Numbered from the stretch's first letter, positions 11,613-22,005 are shown. The stretch is 64,000 nucleotides of DNA from Kalaharituber pfeilii (GCA_015179045.1 WHUZ01000042.1:466965-530964); one strand, 5' to 3'. Program-made: numbers and translations. The notes: a model not told the origin generated them from the letters alone.

Positions 11613-12106
11613 TATTCGGCTTGGCAACCGGTCTCTTTAGGCTGGGTACGAGAACACCACATTCCTATTATCTATTCCCAGATTGTTATCCTCGTTTTGG
11701 GAAGTTGTAAAAAGCCCGGATTTAATGCCCTTTACTTTAGAGTATTCATGTGATGTTTGTTTTGTAGTTCCTTGCTTTCAACTACTTTTGTAGATTACTG
11801 TTTTATATCGGGATACGATCGTCGACCGGGATACGATGTTTTCTTGGCACGCCTGCTGGAGTACTACATTTGGCTATATCTCGTGCAACAGACAAGCTAG
11901 CAGCTTACAGTAAACAGTTATATATACAGCATAGCTGATACTACAATTCTAGCATATTGTATCAATTCTGTCAACAATGGTTCACTTGCTATATCAATAT
12001 ATGCATTAATAATATTAAATTACCACCCCCCCCCTCAACCTTCTGCATATTATCTATCAATAGGTCTATATCTATCTTTCCTATAGTAAGAGTTAGTCAT
12101 TAATGG
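11613..12106. other. AT-rich non-coding spacer
   Basis: No gene seen. The segment contains a short direct repeat CGGGATACGAT (about 11809-11819 and 11826-11836) and is otherwise AT-rich. Confidence 0.5.
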
Positions 12107-12999
12107 CTATAGTATATGATAGCATATGCAATATAGGCTAGAATAACTTACAGCTCTATTCGCGAGGCCTGAAACTAGCTGCTGCAGCTGCTGCATTTGC
12201 TGAATTATTTCCTCAAGTGTCGAAGGAGGGGGTAGTGGTGGCTGAGAGTTAGTAGCTCCAGATAATGCTGTTGACTTTACTACTATCTTATTGTCTGTAT
12301 CTTTTGCAGCCCTAGTTCGTCCCCTTTTACCACTCCCTTGCCCTCTAGCCTGCCGTTTTCCTCCTTTCCCACTAGTAGTTGACCCCCCCCCCTTAACTTC
12401 TAGTATATTAGTAGTAAGCCTATCTGTTGGAGTACTTTGGTTCGGACCATCTACAGAAGACTCAGGAAAGTTATTAGAGTCCAAATCAAGGTCAATATGA
12501 CAATCATTCACATTTTTCTGACCCTCCAACTGTCGTAGTCAAGCAATAAGATAATTTTGATCCAGGACTTGTCCAGATGATAGCTTTTTCCAACCTCGAG
12601 TTGATACTTGCTTACCATTACGTAGAGTACGTAAGGTGTTCATTCGAGGTACTATTTCTCGATATTGCATAATTTTCTCCAAAATGTAGTCCATACAGTT
12701 CTCAATCTCCTCTCTCCGGCGAGGCGTGAGGGCCAATTTCGACATATTTAAGCAATTTGGATATAGCTGCTTCCTCGCCGCGAGTGAATAATTGTTGGTG
12801 GCAATGGGATTCTTGACGGGACCATTGACTTCTATTTACCCGCCATCGTAAAGTATTAGGATCGACACCATATTTTGCTGCAATTGGTGCTCTAGGCTCA
12901 AGGGGATGTTTGAATGCATATAAAATTACTGCATTGAGCCTGCTGGTATAATCAGCTGCCAGTACTTCAGCAGCTGAATTTGACTTCGACTTAGAGTAT
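12107..12999 (-). pseudogene. Broken psq/CENP-B-type HTH transposase or domesticated-transposase relic
   Basis: Read on the minus strand, three pieces form one degraded gene. Piece one (about 12990-12750) encodes a helix-turn-helix: DYTSRLNAVILYAFKHPLEP, then APIAAKYGVDPNTLRWRV, then a second helix block HQQLFTRGEEAAISKL. This order (psq-type HTH, then CENP-B/Tc5-type HTH) is the DNA-binding part of pogo/Fot1-class transposases. Piece two (12745-12539) is in another frame, with RREEIENCMDYILEKIMQYR and NGKQVSTRGWKKLSSGQVLD. Piece three (12529-12107) continues that frame after a single TGA at 12539-12541 and holds a basic region plus a Gln-rich coiled coil (IIQQMQQLQQLVSGLANRA). No DDE catalytic domain is visible. 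The frameshift near 12746 and the stop make it a pseudogene. Confidence 0.65.
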
Positions 13000-13014
13000 T
13001 GAGAGGGGTGAACT

Positions 13015-13160
13015 GGTTTGGAGGGTATATTCGGACCTGGGGGTATATCTGGGGGGCAGGGATTGTGAGCAGCGAGCCGGTTTGAGGGGCATATCTGGGC
13101 CTGGGGGTTGCGAGCGGCGAGCCGAGGGCATATCTAAAGTGGTAATTTGGTTTAGGAAGT
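13015..13160. repeat. Degenerate GC-skewed tandem repeat
   Basis: Three imperfect units contain TGGTTTG(A/G)GGG, then (G/C)ATAT(T/C)(T/C)GG, then CCTGGGGGT. The last two also share GAGC(A/G)GCGAGCCG. Function unknown; it lies just upstream of the transposase relic and could be a subterminal region of that element. Confidence 0.4.
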
Positions 13161-14090
13161 AAATCTGAGGTTTGACAGCAGCAAACCAGTTGGAGAGTAT
13201 TGCTATTAGGGGTATCAACATAGAGCTCGAGGGAGCTGCGGCTCATGTGAGACAGCGGCTGCCATAAATCATGAGACATGTATCCGAGCGCCCATTGTAT
13301 CACCTGTCACTGTCAGTACTATTCGACACGGATAAAATGATAAAAAAAATATTAGAAGAGCAAAAAAATCAAGGAAAAATGGTGGGTTACATAAGTAAAC
13401 ATCAGGGAATTCAAATCCTTTCTCAGAATTCATATTCGTGCAATTTTGGTTGAGCTGTGAGGGTTTTTGCTAGAGGAGTCCGCTTGACTGCATGTCTCAT
13501 ACTCTTAGAGATATCAGCTGGAAATGAGTATATCATCTTCAACTGGTAAACTAGGATGGTCTAAAGGTGCAGATAGCCCTATATCAATCTTGTAAGCAGT
13601 TGTAGAGTATATAACAGTATGTTCAGCCTCGGTACCTTCTATTTATTATAACTAAGTATAAATTGGTACAGCTACAGTTGCTGCAATTGCTCACTTTTAG
13701 ACTTGCGAATAGAGCTTGAAGTATCCTACCCCCCTATAGCATATGCCACCATATACTATGGCCATTAGTGAGTGACAGCAGCTATAAGAGCATAGATGTT
13801 AGTACTATTTAACTGGCAATATGTAGGAGCGTAAGAGGGAGGGGGGTTAAATTGACCTGTTGACATATTTATTGATATAGCAGGAGCTTGATATTGAATA
13901 TAGGCAATAGAATATGTAGATAATGTTGTCCTGACATCATTGTATCTATATCACTTTATTTGATGTTACTGGCATCTAAGTTACCAAAGATATTGTGAAA
14001 ATGGTTTCTCATGAGGCATGCCAAGATGCGCGTCGTTTCTAGGTAGGCGATCGTTTCCCGATATAAAATAGTAGTGCTGACGAGACAAGA
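13161..14090. other. AT-rich non-coding region
   Basis: No gene seen. Short stop-rich frames only; several TATAGC and GTAGAGTAT-like motifs suggest old repeat sequence. Confidence 0.5.
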
Positions 14091-14391
14091 TACTCGCTGA
14101 TTCAAAAGTATTCGGACACTAGATGTTGCATACGAGCTATGCGCTTTTGGGAATAGCATGATATGCCATATTCACTCCCATTATGGGTATAGAATTCGAA
14201 TGTATCTAGGTACCTAAGTATACGTCGAAACGCCTAAAAAAACACTGCTGATGGCAAAATGAAGGTCTCACGAGCAGGAGCCGCAAGAACATTCCTTAAT
14301 ACAAGGTAACAGTTGCATACTGTGCCATCCCCAAAAGCGCATAGTGCCTATATATTATGCAGTGTCCGAATACTTTTTGAATCAGCGAGGA
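14091..14391. mobile_element. TA-type MITE of about 300 bp with about 60-bp terminal inverted repeats
   Basis: The left arm (14093-14150) begins CTCGCTGATTCAAAAGTATT and ends at GCGCTTTTGGG. The right arm (14330-14389) is its imperfect inverse, CCAAAAGCGC through GAATCAGCGAG. A TA precedes the left end and a degenerate GA follows the right. There is no coding capacity. Subterminal TATTCGGACAC is shared with the neighbouring 852-bp element, which points to the same Tc1/mariner-like family. A solo end lies at 5562-5582. Confidence 0.75.
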
Positions 14392-14569
14392 CTTACTTCA
14401 TGCCATTGAGTCGACGGAGCTGCGAAGAGCGGCCGGCGAGTGCTGCATGATGCTGCTGCCGTGCGAAGGCCAGAATGGCTGCCTCAGCGTAGTGGGTATC
14501 CTTGAGATGTCTGACACGTTTGCTGACCTTTTGTTGACGGCCAGATTGGATGAAATCGTGCTGTAGAAG
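14392..14569. other. Spacer between two TA-type elements
   Basis: About 180 bp, more GC-rich than its neighbours. No gene or repeat recognised. Confidence 0.4.
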
Positions 14570-14632
14570 TACTAGCCAGTAAAATATGTATTCGGACAGG
14601 GGTACTAATGCACATTATGCGCTACGTCCGAA

Positions 14633-15488
14633 TACTAGCCAGTTTCAAATGTATTCGGACGCCTGACTAATGCATCTTATGCGCTATGCAGTATATGGCA
14701 TGCACTAATCCACTTCTAGACAACTCACTAGCAAAAGCTGGGGACGAGAAAGTTGGATTAATGATCGCACAAGATACCCACAGCGCACCTGTTTTGACCG
14801 TCGCTCTGCAGCTGTTTTGGCCGTCGTTCCGGCAGATGCTCCAACCGTCGTTTTTGGCAGCTATTTTGACCGTTGTCTTGGCAGCCGTTTTGACAACTAT
14901 TTTAGCAGCCATTTTAGCAGCCATTTCAGCAGCCATTTTACCAACTGCTCGCTGTTTTTACCATGGTCTCTGTAGCTGTTTTTTACCGTTGCTTTTACCG
15001 TCGTTTTGGCAGCTGTTTTAACCGCCATTTCAGCAACCATTTCAGCAGCCATTCCGACGGTCATTTGTACAGCTGTTTTGGGTGTCATTTTGGCAGCTGT
15101 TAGGAATGTCATTTTGACAGCTGTTTGACAGTCGCTTCCGAAGCAGTCATTATAGGGATCATTCCCACTTTTCTTATATCTCTATGAGCTCCACATAATA
15201 ATATCAAGCTGTGTACTTATTTCCACCACTTGCATTGATACATTTAGACATTATTGATGGTAGTTTACTTATTTCCTTATTTATATCCTCCATTCTAACA
15301 TTATTCCATTCCTATATAAAACCACTTTCATCTGCTCTACTGTAACAATCCTTTCCAACGGTTGCACATTTATCTTGTGCGAACTTTGCCGAGTCGGTAG
15401 CCTAGAAGTGGATTAGTGTATGCCATATGCTGCAAAGCGCAAAATATGCATTAGTCAGGCGTCCGAATACTTTTGAAACTGGCTAGTA
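14633..15488. mobile_element. 852-bp non-autonomous TA-type element with 85-bp terminal inverted repeats
   Basis: Arms at 14635-14719 and 15402-15486 are both 85 bp and differ at about six positions. The ends read CTAGCCAGTTTCAAA and contain GTATTCGGACGCCTGACTAA. TA flanks both ends (14633-14634 and 15487-15488), the target duplication expected of Tc1/mariner elements. The interior has no transposase; it carries a degenerate short tandem repeat at about 14800-15130. Confidence 0.8.
14800..15130. repeat. Degenerate 9-18 bp tandem repeat inside the 852-bp element
   Basis: Repeated variants of GCAGC(C/T)(A/G)TTTT(A/G/G)(A/C)C, for example GCAGCCATTTTAGCAGCC, fill about 330 bp. The minus strand is open and reads Ala-Lys rich (MAAKMAAKIVVK-like), which is a by-product of the repeat unit rather than a gene. 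Confidence 0.6.
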
Positions 15489-15838
15489 CAGTACATACTA
15501 GTATTTTACTAGCTAGTACTTACAGTATGCATATGCATTACACCGCGCTATGCAGCATGTTCCCCTGCAGCAACCACCAAAGGACAGTTCTACAGTGCGC
15601 ATCTTCTACACTGAACATCGGTCAAGCACAAAGTTGTCAAGTCCATCCAATTGATACCATCAGTGTCTCCCCGCGCTTGCCTTCCCCCCCGCCCCATCCG
15701 ACCCCGTCTTCAATACCTTCTCCAGGACTGCATGCACTTCAGCCGCTTGAACAACAACTTCGTCCATCCTATTAAGCAAACCTAGAGTTTAAGTTCGCCG
15801 AGTCCGCTGCAGTTGCTGGTTCTCTCTAACCAGTAACG
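15489..15838. promoter_or_regulatory. Upstream region of EMC1
   Basis: About 320 bp from the transposon remnant to the EMC1 start, with a pyrimidine-rich stretch before the ATG. No specific site is identifiable. The transposon remnants end close to the presumed promoter. Confidence 0.35.
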
Positions 15839-18800
15839 ATGCGCCTTCCCTCCATCTCTCTACTCCTCTCCATTTCATCATTTCTCGTCTCTCCAGCCTT
15901 TGCAGTCATCAAGGATGAAGCATATGAGATCGACTGGCATATACCAGTTGTCGGAAACTCAATACGGCCATCTACCTTCTTCCATCGCCCACAAATAGAT
16001 TCTAAAGCTTCATTACTATACACTCTCACCGACAGAAAGGTTCTCGCAGCGCTGCATCCCCGGGATGGATCACTGGTGTGGAGACAGTCAATTGCGGAGG
16101 ATGTTGCAACAGCCGAACCAGGCACATTCACAGCACGACCGGCAGAGGGAAAGGTCATATCAGCAGGGGGGAAAGCTGTGAAAGCATTTGATGCTGCTGA
16201 TGGCAGGCTTCTCTGGGCTACGGAATTTAGTCAAGCTGTTAGGGATGTCAGAATATCGAAAGAGCAAGATGCTGTCGTACTATGTGCAGATGGTAGTGTA
16301 CGAAGGCTTGACGGTACAACTGGTTCTGTGATTAACGAATATTATAACATAATCAAGAAGTAAGTGTCCTTTCTATCATGGTTTCGATAATTTGTCAGGT
16401 TGCCAACAACTTCTACAGGGAAGAATTTGCCCACTCATTACACCTTTCATCCAATGCTACTATTGTTGTCAGTCTGGTGCCGAATGGGAATGCTCATAAG
16501 CTTCAAACTACAACAATCTTCAGCAAAGATAAAGTCGACACTCTGACCCTCTCTGATTCTGAGGTTGTGAGCCCTGGTGCTGTAATGTTTGTTGGTGGTC
16601 CCGGAATTGCAGCATGGATTGAAGACCAAGGGCGAGTTCTACTGCTCCTCTCTCTTGGAGCAAGACCCATGAGTCTTATCAATATTCCCGAAGGAGTGAT
16701 TAGAATTGAAGTTCACCCAGCTCCAAATACCAATGTCTTCTTGATCTCCTATGATACAATTTCCTCCTCCTGGGCAGAGGTATGGGAGTTGAAAGAAGAA
16801 TACGGGATCTTCAGCAAACTCTTTAATATTGCACCCAAGCCACACTCTCCGACCTCGTGGTCCGCCAACACCGCCTCCAATGGTGAAGCTTACTTCACCT
16901 TGAGTCTCCCATTTGGTGCTTCTGAGATCTACAACGCGGTCTCCCCTGATCCAGTTTATTCCTTCACTGGAAATTCCACAGCTATCCCAAGGGCGTTTCT
17001 ATCAGTGTCAGAAGTCATTCCGAGGTCGGACAATACATATGCTCTCCGTACATTCCTCGCTTCTTATCCCGATGGCAATACCCATTTAACCCTAAATGGG
17101 AATATCGCATGGACACGACCCGAAAGCTTGGCAGGGCTGAAGATGGCTGTGTGGGTCGAATTGCTGGACCCCACTGTCGAAGAAGTAGGCGGAGAATTAC
17201 ATGTTGAAGAGATGCAGAATGTCCTAGAAGCATACATTCACAGGGTCAAGCGACATATTCATGAGTTGATTACATATGGACCTACATGGGTCTCCAAACT
17301 ACCTGGAAGAGTTATTGCGGAGTTCACCGGTGCGAAAGTGGAAACAGTAGTTGATGGAGTATTTAGAGATGGTTTTGGTTTCCGGAAGCTGGTAGTGGGC
17401 GTTACTGCAAACGGTGGAATGGTAGCCATTGATGTTGGCCAGAAGGGGAAAGTAGAATGGGTGCTTCATCACGTTTTGGAGAATCGAATGGCTGAGGTGA
17501 AAGGATTATACGAGATCGGAAAGGGTATTGTTGGTTTGGTGACAGGCGGAGGATGGTATGTTGAGGTCGATGCATTCGAAGGGAAACTGTTGAACAAGGA
17601 GAGAATAGAGGGCATTACTGCAGTCCTGAGCACCTCACTTGTCGAATTAGAGGCAGGCGAAAAGAAAGTGATTCTGGTCCTCGTAAAAGACGCATCTGGG
17701 ACCGAGGAGGTCAGATATTTTGGAGGGCATGCTCTTGCAATCTCGAAGGATATGTACATCACCTATCAGGACAGTTTTGGCGACATTCATGGGTACAAAG
17801 CTACACCGCAAGTATGTGCCAAAGTTATCTCACCGTCGAGGAAATATGCTAACAAAGTACAGTCAAATAGTGTCGAGAAAACCTTCTCCTTTGTTCCCCC
17901 CGAAATGGAGCTGGTCACATCCGTTATCGCGCCCAGCCGCACAACCCCGCCTGCATCTATTGGAAAAGTTATGGGCGACCGTTCAGTGATGTACAAATAT
18001 TTGAATCCACACATGATCCTTGTAAGCACCAAACGACTTGATGATCTTGGAACGGCATCAATCTACCTCCTAGACTCTGTATCTGGGACAGTTTTATACT
18101 CTGCAACACACTCGTCCGTTGACAAAACCAAACCAATTGTGTCCGTCATGTGTGAGAATTGGTTTGTCTATTCCTTCTACACTGATGCAGATCCTACAGA
18201 CGATGCATCGGCGACGGATAAAGTCAAGGGATATCAAGTTGTCGTCACCGAGCTTTACGAATCACCCATTAGGAACGATCGAGGTCCGTTGCAAGCGGAA
18301 AGCACATTCTCAGCCTTCGATCCAGAAGTTATCAAGAACAAGCCATATGCTATATCACAGTCCTTCATTTCTCCCGCGCCAATTACTTATCTCGCCACTA
18401 CTTCGACAAAGCAGTCTATTACGACAACAGATATCTTGGCGTATCTCTCGCACCCTGCTGCTCTGTTATCAATTCCAAAAAGGATCCTTGACCCTCGCAG
18501 ACCAATTGACCGCGATCCTGACGCCACTGAGCGGGAAGAGGGATTGTTTAGGTATGATCCAGTGCTGCAATTGGATCATAGGAGCATTTTGAGCCACAAG
18601 CGTGAGTTCTTGAACAATGGCGGGAAGGTGAAGATTATCACAAGCCCGAGCTTGTTGGAGAGCACAAGCTTGGTTTTTTTGTATAGTGAGACAGATTTGT
18701 TTGGGACTAGAGTCAGCCCTAGTGGGACGTTTGATATCCTAGGAAAAGGATTTGGGAAGCTGCAGTTGGTGGGAACGGTTGTGGGGCTGGCGATAGGAGT

Positions 18801-18926
18801 GTGGTTTGTTGCACCAATGGTAGGTTTATCTGTGCAGAAGAATATTATGATGTCTGCAGACGAAGACTAATTGTGCCATTGCAGGTGCGGAAAAAGCAGA
18901 TAAGTCAACGGTGGATGAGCGGATGA
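15839..18926 (+). CDS. EMC1: ER membrane protein complex subunit 1
   Basis: Largest subunit of the EMC, which inserts and folds membrane proteins at the ER. Exons 15839-16359, 16419-18819 and 18885-18926 give 987 residues, normal for fungal EMC1. A signal peptide (MRLPSISLLLSISSFLVSPA) leads into a PQQ/WD-like beta-propeller: DRKVLAALHPRDGSLVWRQS, KAFDAADGRLLWA, VRRLDGTTGS. Lumenal domains follow, then one membrane segment near the end (GTVVGLAIGVWFVAPMV). The short last exon supplies the typical C-terminus VRKKQISQRWMSG. Intron 1 uses GTAAGT and the acceptor CTTCTACAG at 16418; the nearer TTGTCAG at 16398 would break the frame. Intron 2 uses GTAGGT and TTGCAG. Without splicing the last exon, the frame would run to a false stop at 18870. 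Confidence 0.9.
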
Positions 18927-19664
18927 AAGTTCCGATGGGAATAACGTATAACAAGAGCTAGTTGCATTCCTTTCAAGATATATTACAGATGAAGTTTATA
19001 TCACCGATAAATAAAATTTGTTTGCAATTTTCTTAATGATATAATGGGGGATCAAAGTAGGATTATGTTGACATCGTGATTGTACATGACATGACATTTA
19101 TATCTAAGAAAAATTCCGGTGGGAAGACAGTCATTATGCTGCAGTATTTCCGTGAACGCTTCATTCTTTCCTTGTCAGGTTTGGAAATTCACGGGTGTGA
19201 CGGCTGCACTCTCACTTAGAAGCCGCGTAAACCAACAAGTAGGCGGAACTAGTCTCGGTACCAGGCGGAACATACCATCGTTGTGATGTATTCGCTGTGG
19301 CTAGTCTCATGCTCCTGGGGACGAGTACAGCGCCGCAGGGCAGGCTTGCTGCTCTCGAATGCATCTTCAAGTGCACACGGAGTACCTAGTTTACGAGATT
19401 CTATTCCGTTTAAGGGTTAGTGTTAGCATCCCTGGGGCTCTGCGGGAGGGTAATGCAGCCACATGGAGCTAGGCCGTTGCTATCATAAACAGCATCTACC
19501 GTAGAATCTACTTACGCTTGATACCGTAACATACAACATTTTCCTTTCTACGCCATCACCATTACCCTTGTCCCCTCCAGAATCTCCAGACAATCAATAT
19601 CTCCTCCCGCCCATCCACTAACACGAAACCGCATAGCCCCGCTCCCCACCCCACCTCCCCCACT
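18927..19664. other. Intergenic region between EMC1 and SRP14
   Basis: Same-strand neighbours separated by 738 bp. An AT-rich 3' flank of EMC1 (AATAAA-like signal near 19009) is followed by a C-rich region close to SRP14. No further gene seen. Confidence 0.5.
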
Positions 19665-20147
19665 ATGCAGGAACGAGTGAGCAACGATGAGGTTAGCTTC
19701 CAGCACCCCTTCCCCGCCGCGCCTTCAATTGCCCCGATGGGGGGCACCATGGCCCACCTCCGCAGCTGACCGGGCGTGTCCCGTACAGTTCTTCCAAAAG
19801 CTCGCAGAGCTCTTTGCTGCCACGACCAAGAAAGAAAGCGGATCGGTCTTCCTAACACAAAAGCGATGCAAGTTTTTTTATCATAACTCCCCCCCCAACA
19901 TGACTACTACCACCACCACAAATCCCCCGTCCCCCCATCCAATTGAGACACCCTTGATTAACACTTTCCCCCTCCTCCACCTCGCTTTTTAATAGTAATA
20001 CCGCACGACCAAAAACCAGCATCAGCCGCCGGCGATCCCCTATCCGCTGACCTTGCGCTCCTCGACGCCCCAGGCCCCCTGCTCATCCGCGCGACAAACG
20101 GCGCGAGCAACAATAAGAATAAGAATAAGAACAAGAACAAGGGCAGC

Positions 20148-20184
<37 letters not shown>

Positions 20185-20366
20185 CGACGAACAAGATCAA
20201 GTTCTCGACGGTGGTGGAGCCGGATGCGATTGATGCGTTCTATGTGCGGTACGCGGAGGTGTGGAAGACGGGGATGACGGCGCTGAAGAAGAGGGATAGG
20301 AGGAAGAAGAATAAGAAGAAAAAGTCGTCGGCAAAGGCGAAGGAGGCGGCAGCGGGGGAGTCGTAA
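19665..20366 (+). CDS. SRP14: Signal recognition particle subunit SRP14
   Basis: Alu-domain subunit of the cytosolic SRP, which slows elongation of secretory proteins together with SRP9 or SRP21 and the SRP RNA. Exons 19665-19691, 19789-19867 and 19996-20366 give 158 residues. The start MQERVSNDEFFQKLAELF matches fungal SRP14; then come GSVFLTQKRL, PGPLLIRATNG, KIKFSTVVEPDAIDAFY and KTGMTALKKRDRRKKNKKKK, the basic RNA-binding tail. Intron 1 has donor GTTAGC and acceptor GTACAG. Intron 2 needs a GC donor (GCAAGT at 19868) with acceptor TTTTTAATAG; this restores the conserved L after TQKR and the right frame, and no GT donor nearby does. A (GCA)n run at about 20148-20182 encodes an alanine tract within the loop before KIKFSTVV. 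Confidence 0.88.
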
Positions 20367-20738
20367 AGGTTGGGTACGGGCAGGGGAGATGGCGGGTAAG
20401 TGAGATGAGTGGAGAGGTGGAACGATATTAACAAAGTAACGGAGAAAATTGCATATGGTACAAAGGCATGACATGTCCTCGCGAGGTCCCCGAAGCCTCG
20501 GAGAAAAATATATGTTCCCTTGTATGATGGGTATTCTAGTATCTCGTTTGTAAACCTGGGTTTCATATTCTAGATGCACCCTCGCCAGAACGACGAGACG
20601 TCTTATAAACAGCCTGAATTTGGCGAACAGGAAATAATCTATATAGGTATATAATAAACAAACAATGTTAAGCCCGAAAACGCTTGGATGATATATACAA
20701 GACCTTCATTCAACTCTCAATTCTCACCTCCCCATACC
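20367..20738. terminator. Convergent 3' region of SRP14 and LIP2
   Basis: 372 bp between two converging genes. AT-rich, with ATATAATAAACAAACAA around 20650 as a possible polyadenylation area. No gene; antisense open frames over SRP14 are codon-bias shadows. Confidence 0.4.
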
Positions 20739-21713
20739 TCATACCTCCCCCTCACGCTCCCCCACCAGCCCCGCCAGCTCCTCCTCCGCGGCTTCCGCTT
20801 CCCCAAGCAGCTCCCCCAATCCCACCACCTTTACCTCCCTCCCTAACCTCCTTCCCATTTCCTCCACCCACGCTCTCCCGACCTCCTCCACACTCGGCAC
20901 TACTCTCCCCTCACCAATGCCCCCCAACAAGCCTAATCGCTCCATCTCCTCCCGTATAGACGCTACTCCCCTTCCCTCAATCCCGCACGCGACAATCCTG
21001 CCCCACCACCACGGATCAGTGTCGACATTCAGCCCAACTCCGTGCGCTGTCACCCAGCGCCGAGCCTGGACTCCCACCGCTGCGATTTTGCGGTCGGGGG
21101 GTAAGTCCGGGGAGGAGCTGTCCCGGACCCAGATGCCCGGGTGCACCGGGTCACGGCCACTTGGGATTCCGTAGCGGGAAAGAGTGTTGATGGTCGTCTG
21201 TTCGAGGGCGCAGACCCAGTCTTTGACGCCCATGCCCGTGCCCGTCCTACTTGGACCTCTAGGGGAACCACTACTACTACTGCCCAAGGCAGCAAGATCA
21301 GCAACGACATACACCGTTACCTGCCCCGGCCCATGCCACGTAATCAGTCCGCCGCGCTTGGTCTCGATTAATTCTGCGCGCTCGCCCGTGACGGGGTGAG
21401 GGGTGGAGGTGAGAAAGTCCCGTTGCGCTTTGGTCGGGATCGAGGGATGGGAAGTGCGGAGACCGGTGGTGTAGGTAGGGGGATGGAATTCGGAGGTGAT
21501 GACGATTGGGGGCAGGGGACGGAGGATTTTGGTGATTGTAGGTTGGGAGGTGGAAGTGAGGATGGATTTGGGGGAGGAGAGCCGGCGCTTGCGGTGTAGG
21601 TGGTGCGAGACGAAGAGATCTTGGATTTGGGACGCGCGGGTGTAGGTGGTGCGGCTGAGGGGGAGGTGGTAGAGGAGTGGGCGGATCCGGGCGGGGGCGG
21701 GGGCGGGGCGCAT
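20739..21713 (-). CDS. LIP2: Lipoyl(octanoyl) transferase (LipB type), mitochondrial
   Basis: Transfers octanoate from acyl carrier protein to lipoyl domains (glycine cleavage H protein first), the first step of mitochondrial lipoylation. It is a single-exon, 324-residue protein. The N-terminus is basic and Ser/Pro/Arg-rich without acids (MRPAPAPARIRPLLYHLPLS), as expected for a mitochondrial presequence. Family motifs: KRGGLITWHGPGQVTVY, DPVHPGIWV, RKIAAVGVQARRWVTAHGVG with the conserved Lys, and RIVACGIEGRGVAS with the catalytic Cys followed by GI. The C-terminus is Glu/Gly-rich. It lies head to head with CHL4 and tail to tail with SRP14. Confidence 0.92.
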   Translation of the reverse strand: MRPAPAPARIRPLLYHLPLSRTTYTRASQIQDLFVSHHLHRKRRLSSPKSILTSTSQPTITKILRPLPPIVITSEFHPPTYTTGLRTSHPSIPTKAQRDFLTSTPHPVTGERAELIETKRGGLITWHGPGQVTVYVVADLAALGSSSSGSPRGPSRTGTGMGVKDWVCALEQTTINTLSRYGIPSGRDPVHPGIWVRDSSSPDLPPDRKIAAVGVQARRWVTAHGVGLNVDTDPWWWGRIVACGIEGRGVASIREEMERLGLLGGIGEGRVVPSVEEVGRAWVEEMGRRLGREVKVVGLGELLGEAEAAEEELAGLVGEREGEV

Positions 21714-22005
21714 GGGCGGCGAGGTTTCGAGGGGCTCCCCGCCGGGGGGCTAGGCGGAGGAGGCGGAGGAGGCGGTGCGCGTAGATGAGAAGGGCCTGGC
21801 AGCAGCGACGTTGAGCAAATGGCTGTTTGGAGCGTTGGAAGGCGTGGCGGACGCGTGCCTCCCCGCGTGCGTGCTCGGGTCACGGGTGCGCGCCAGGCCG
21901 CGGCGCTGCTGCCGCCAAGAGGCCGGCGCCCGCATTCTCACCGCAGCACAATCGCGTCGTCCCGCGCTGCCAGCAGTCCACAGCGGCGCCGACCTTCCAG
22001 CAGCC
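21714..22005. promoter_or_regulatory. Shared divergent upstream region of LIP2 and CHL4
   Basis: 292 GC-rich bases separate the two start codons. The CHL4 frame stays open upstream to 21775 but lacks family similarity there. No binding site is identifiable by eye; a bidirectional promoter is inferred from spacing. Confidence 0.45.

Larger units (their letters stand above)
14570..15518. mobile_element. Outer TA-type element remnant, split by a nested insertion
   Basis: TA then CTAGCCAGTAAAATA at 14570-14586 is matched, inverted, by TATTTTACTAGCTAG then TA at 15502-15518. The inner element (14633-15488) sits between these ends, so this looks like an older related copy of which only about 60 bp on the left and 30 bp on the right remain. 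Confidence 0.5.

Noticed and set aside
12926..13303. Minus-strand frame upstream of the transposase relic
   Set aside because: It is in a different frame from the HTH coding and consists of repeat-derived sequence.
14667..15112. Ala/Lys-rich minus-strand frames
   Set aside because: They follow from the short tandem repeat inside a non-autonomous element and lack any family signature.
16378..18870. A separate gene starting at 16378 and ending at 18870
   Set aside because: It is the second EMC1 exon read without splicing. The family N-terminus lies upstream and the true C-terminus in a last exon at 18885-18926.
20040..20579. Minus-strand frame with a long Cys or Ala run opposite SRP14
   Set aside because: It is the antisense of the GCA repeat in SRP14 and has no domain.
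21775..22005. CHL4 start at 21775
   Set aside because: The frame is open but GC-rich and unlike the family; the ATG at 22006 (MPKPAPAPAP) precedes the conserved domain directly.
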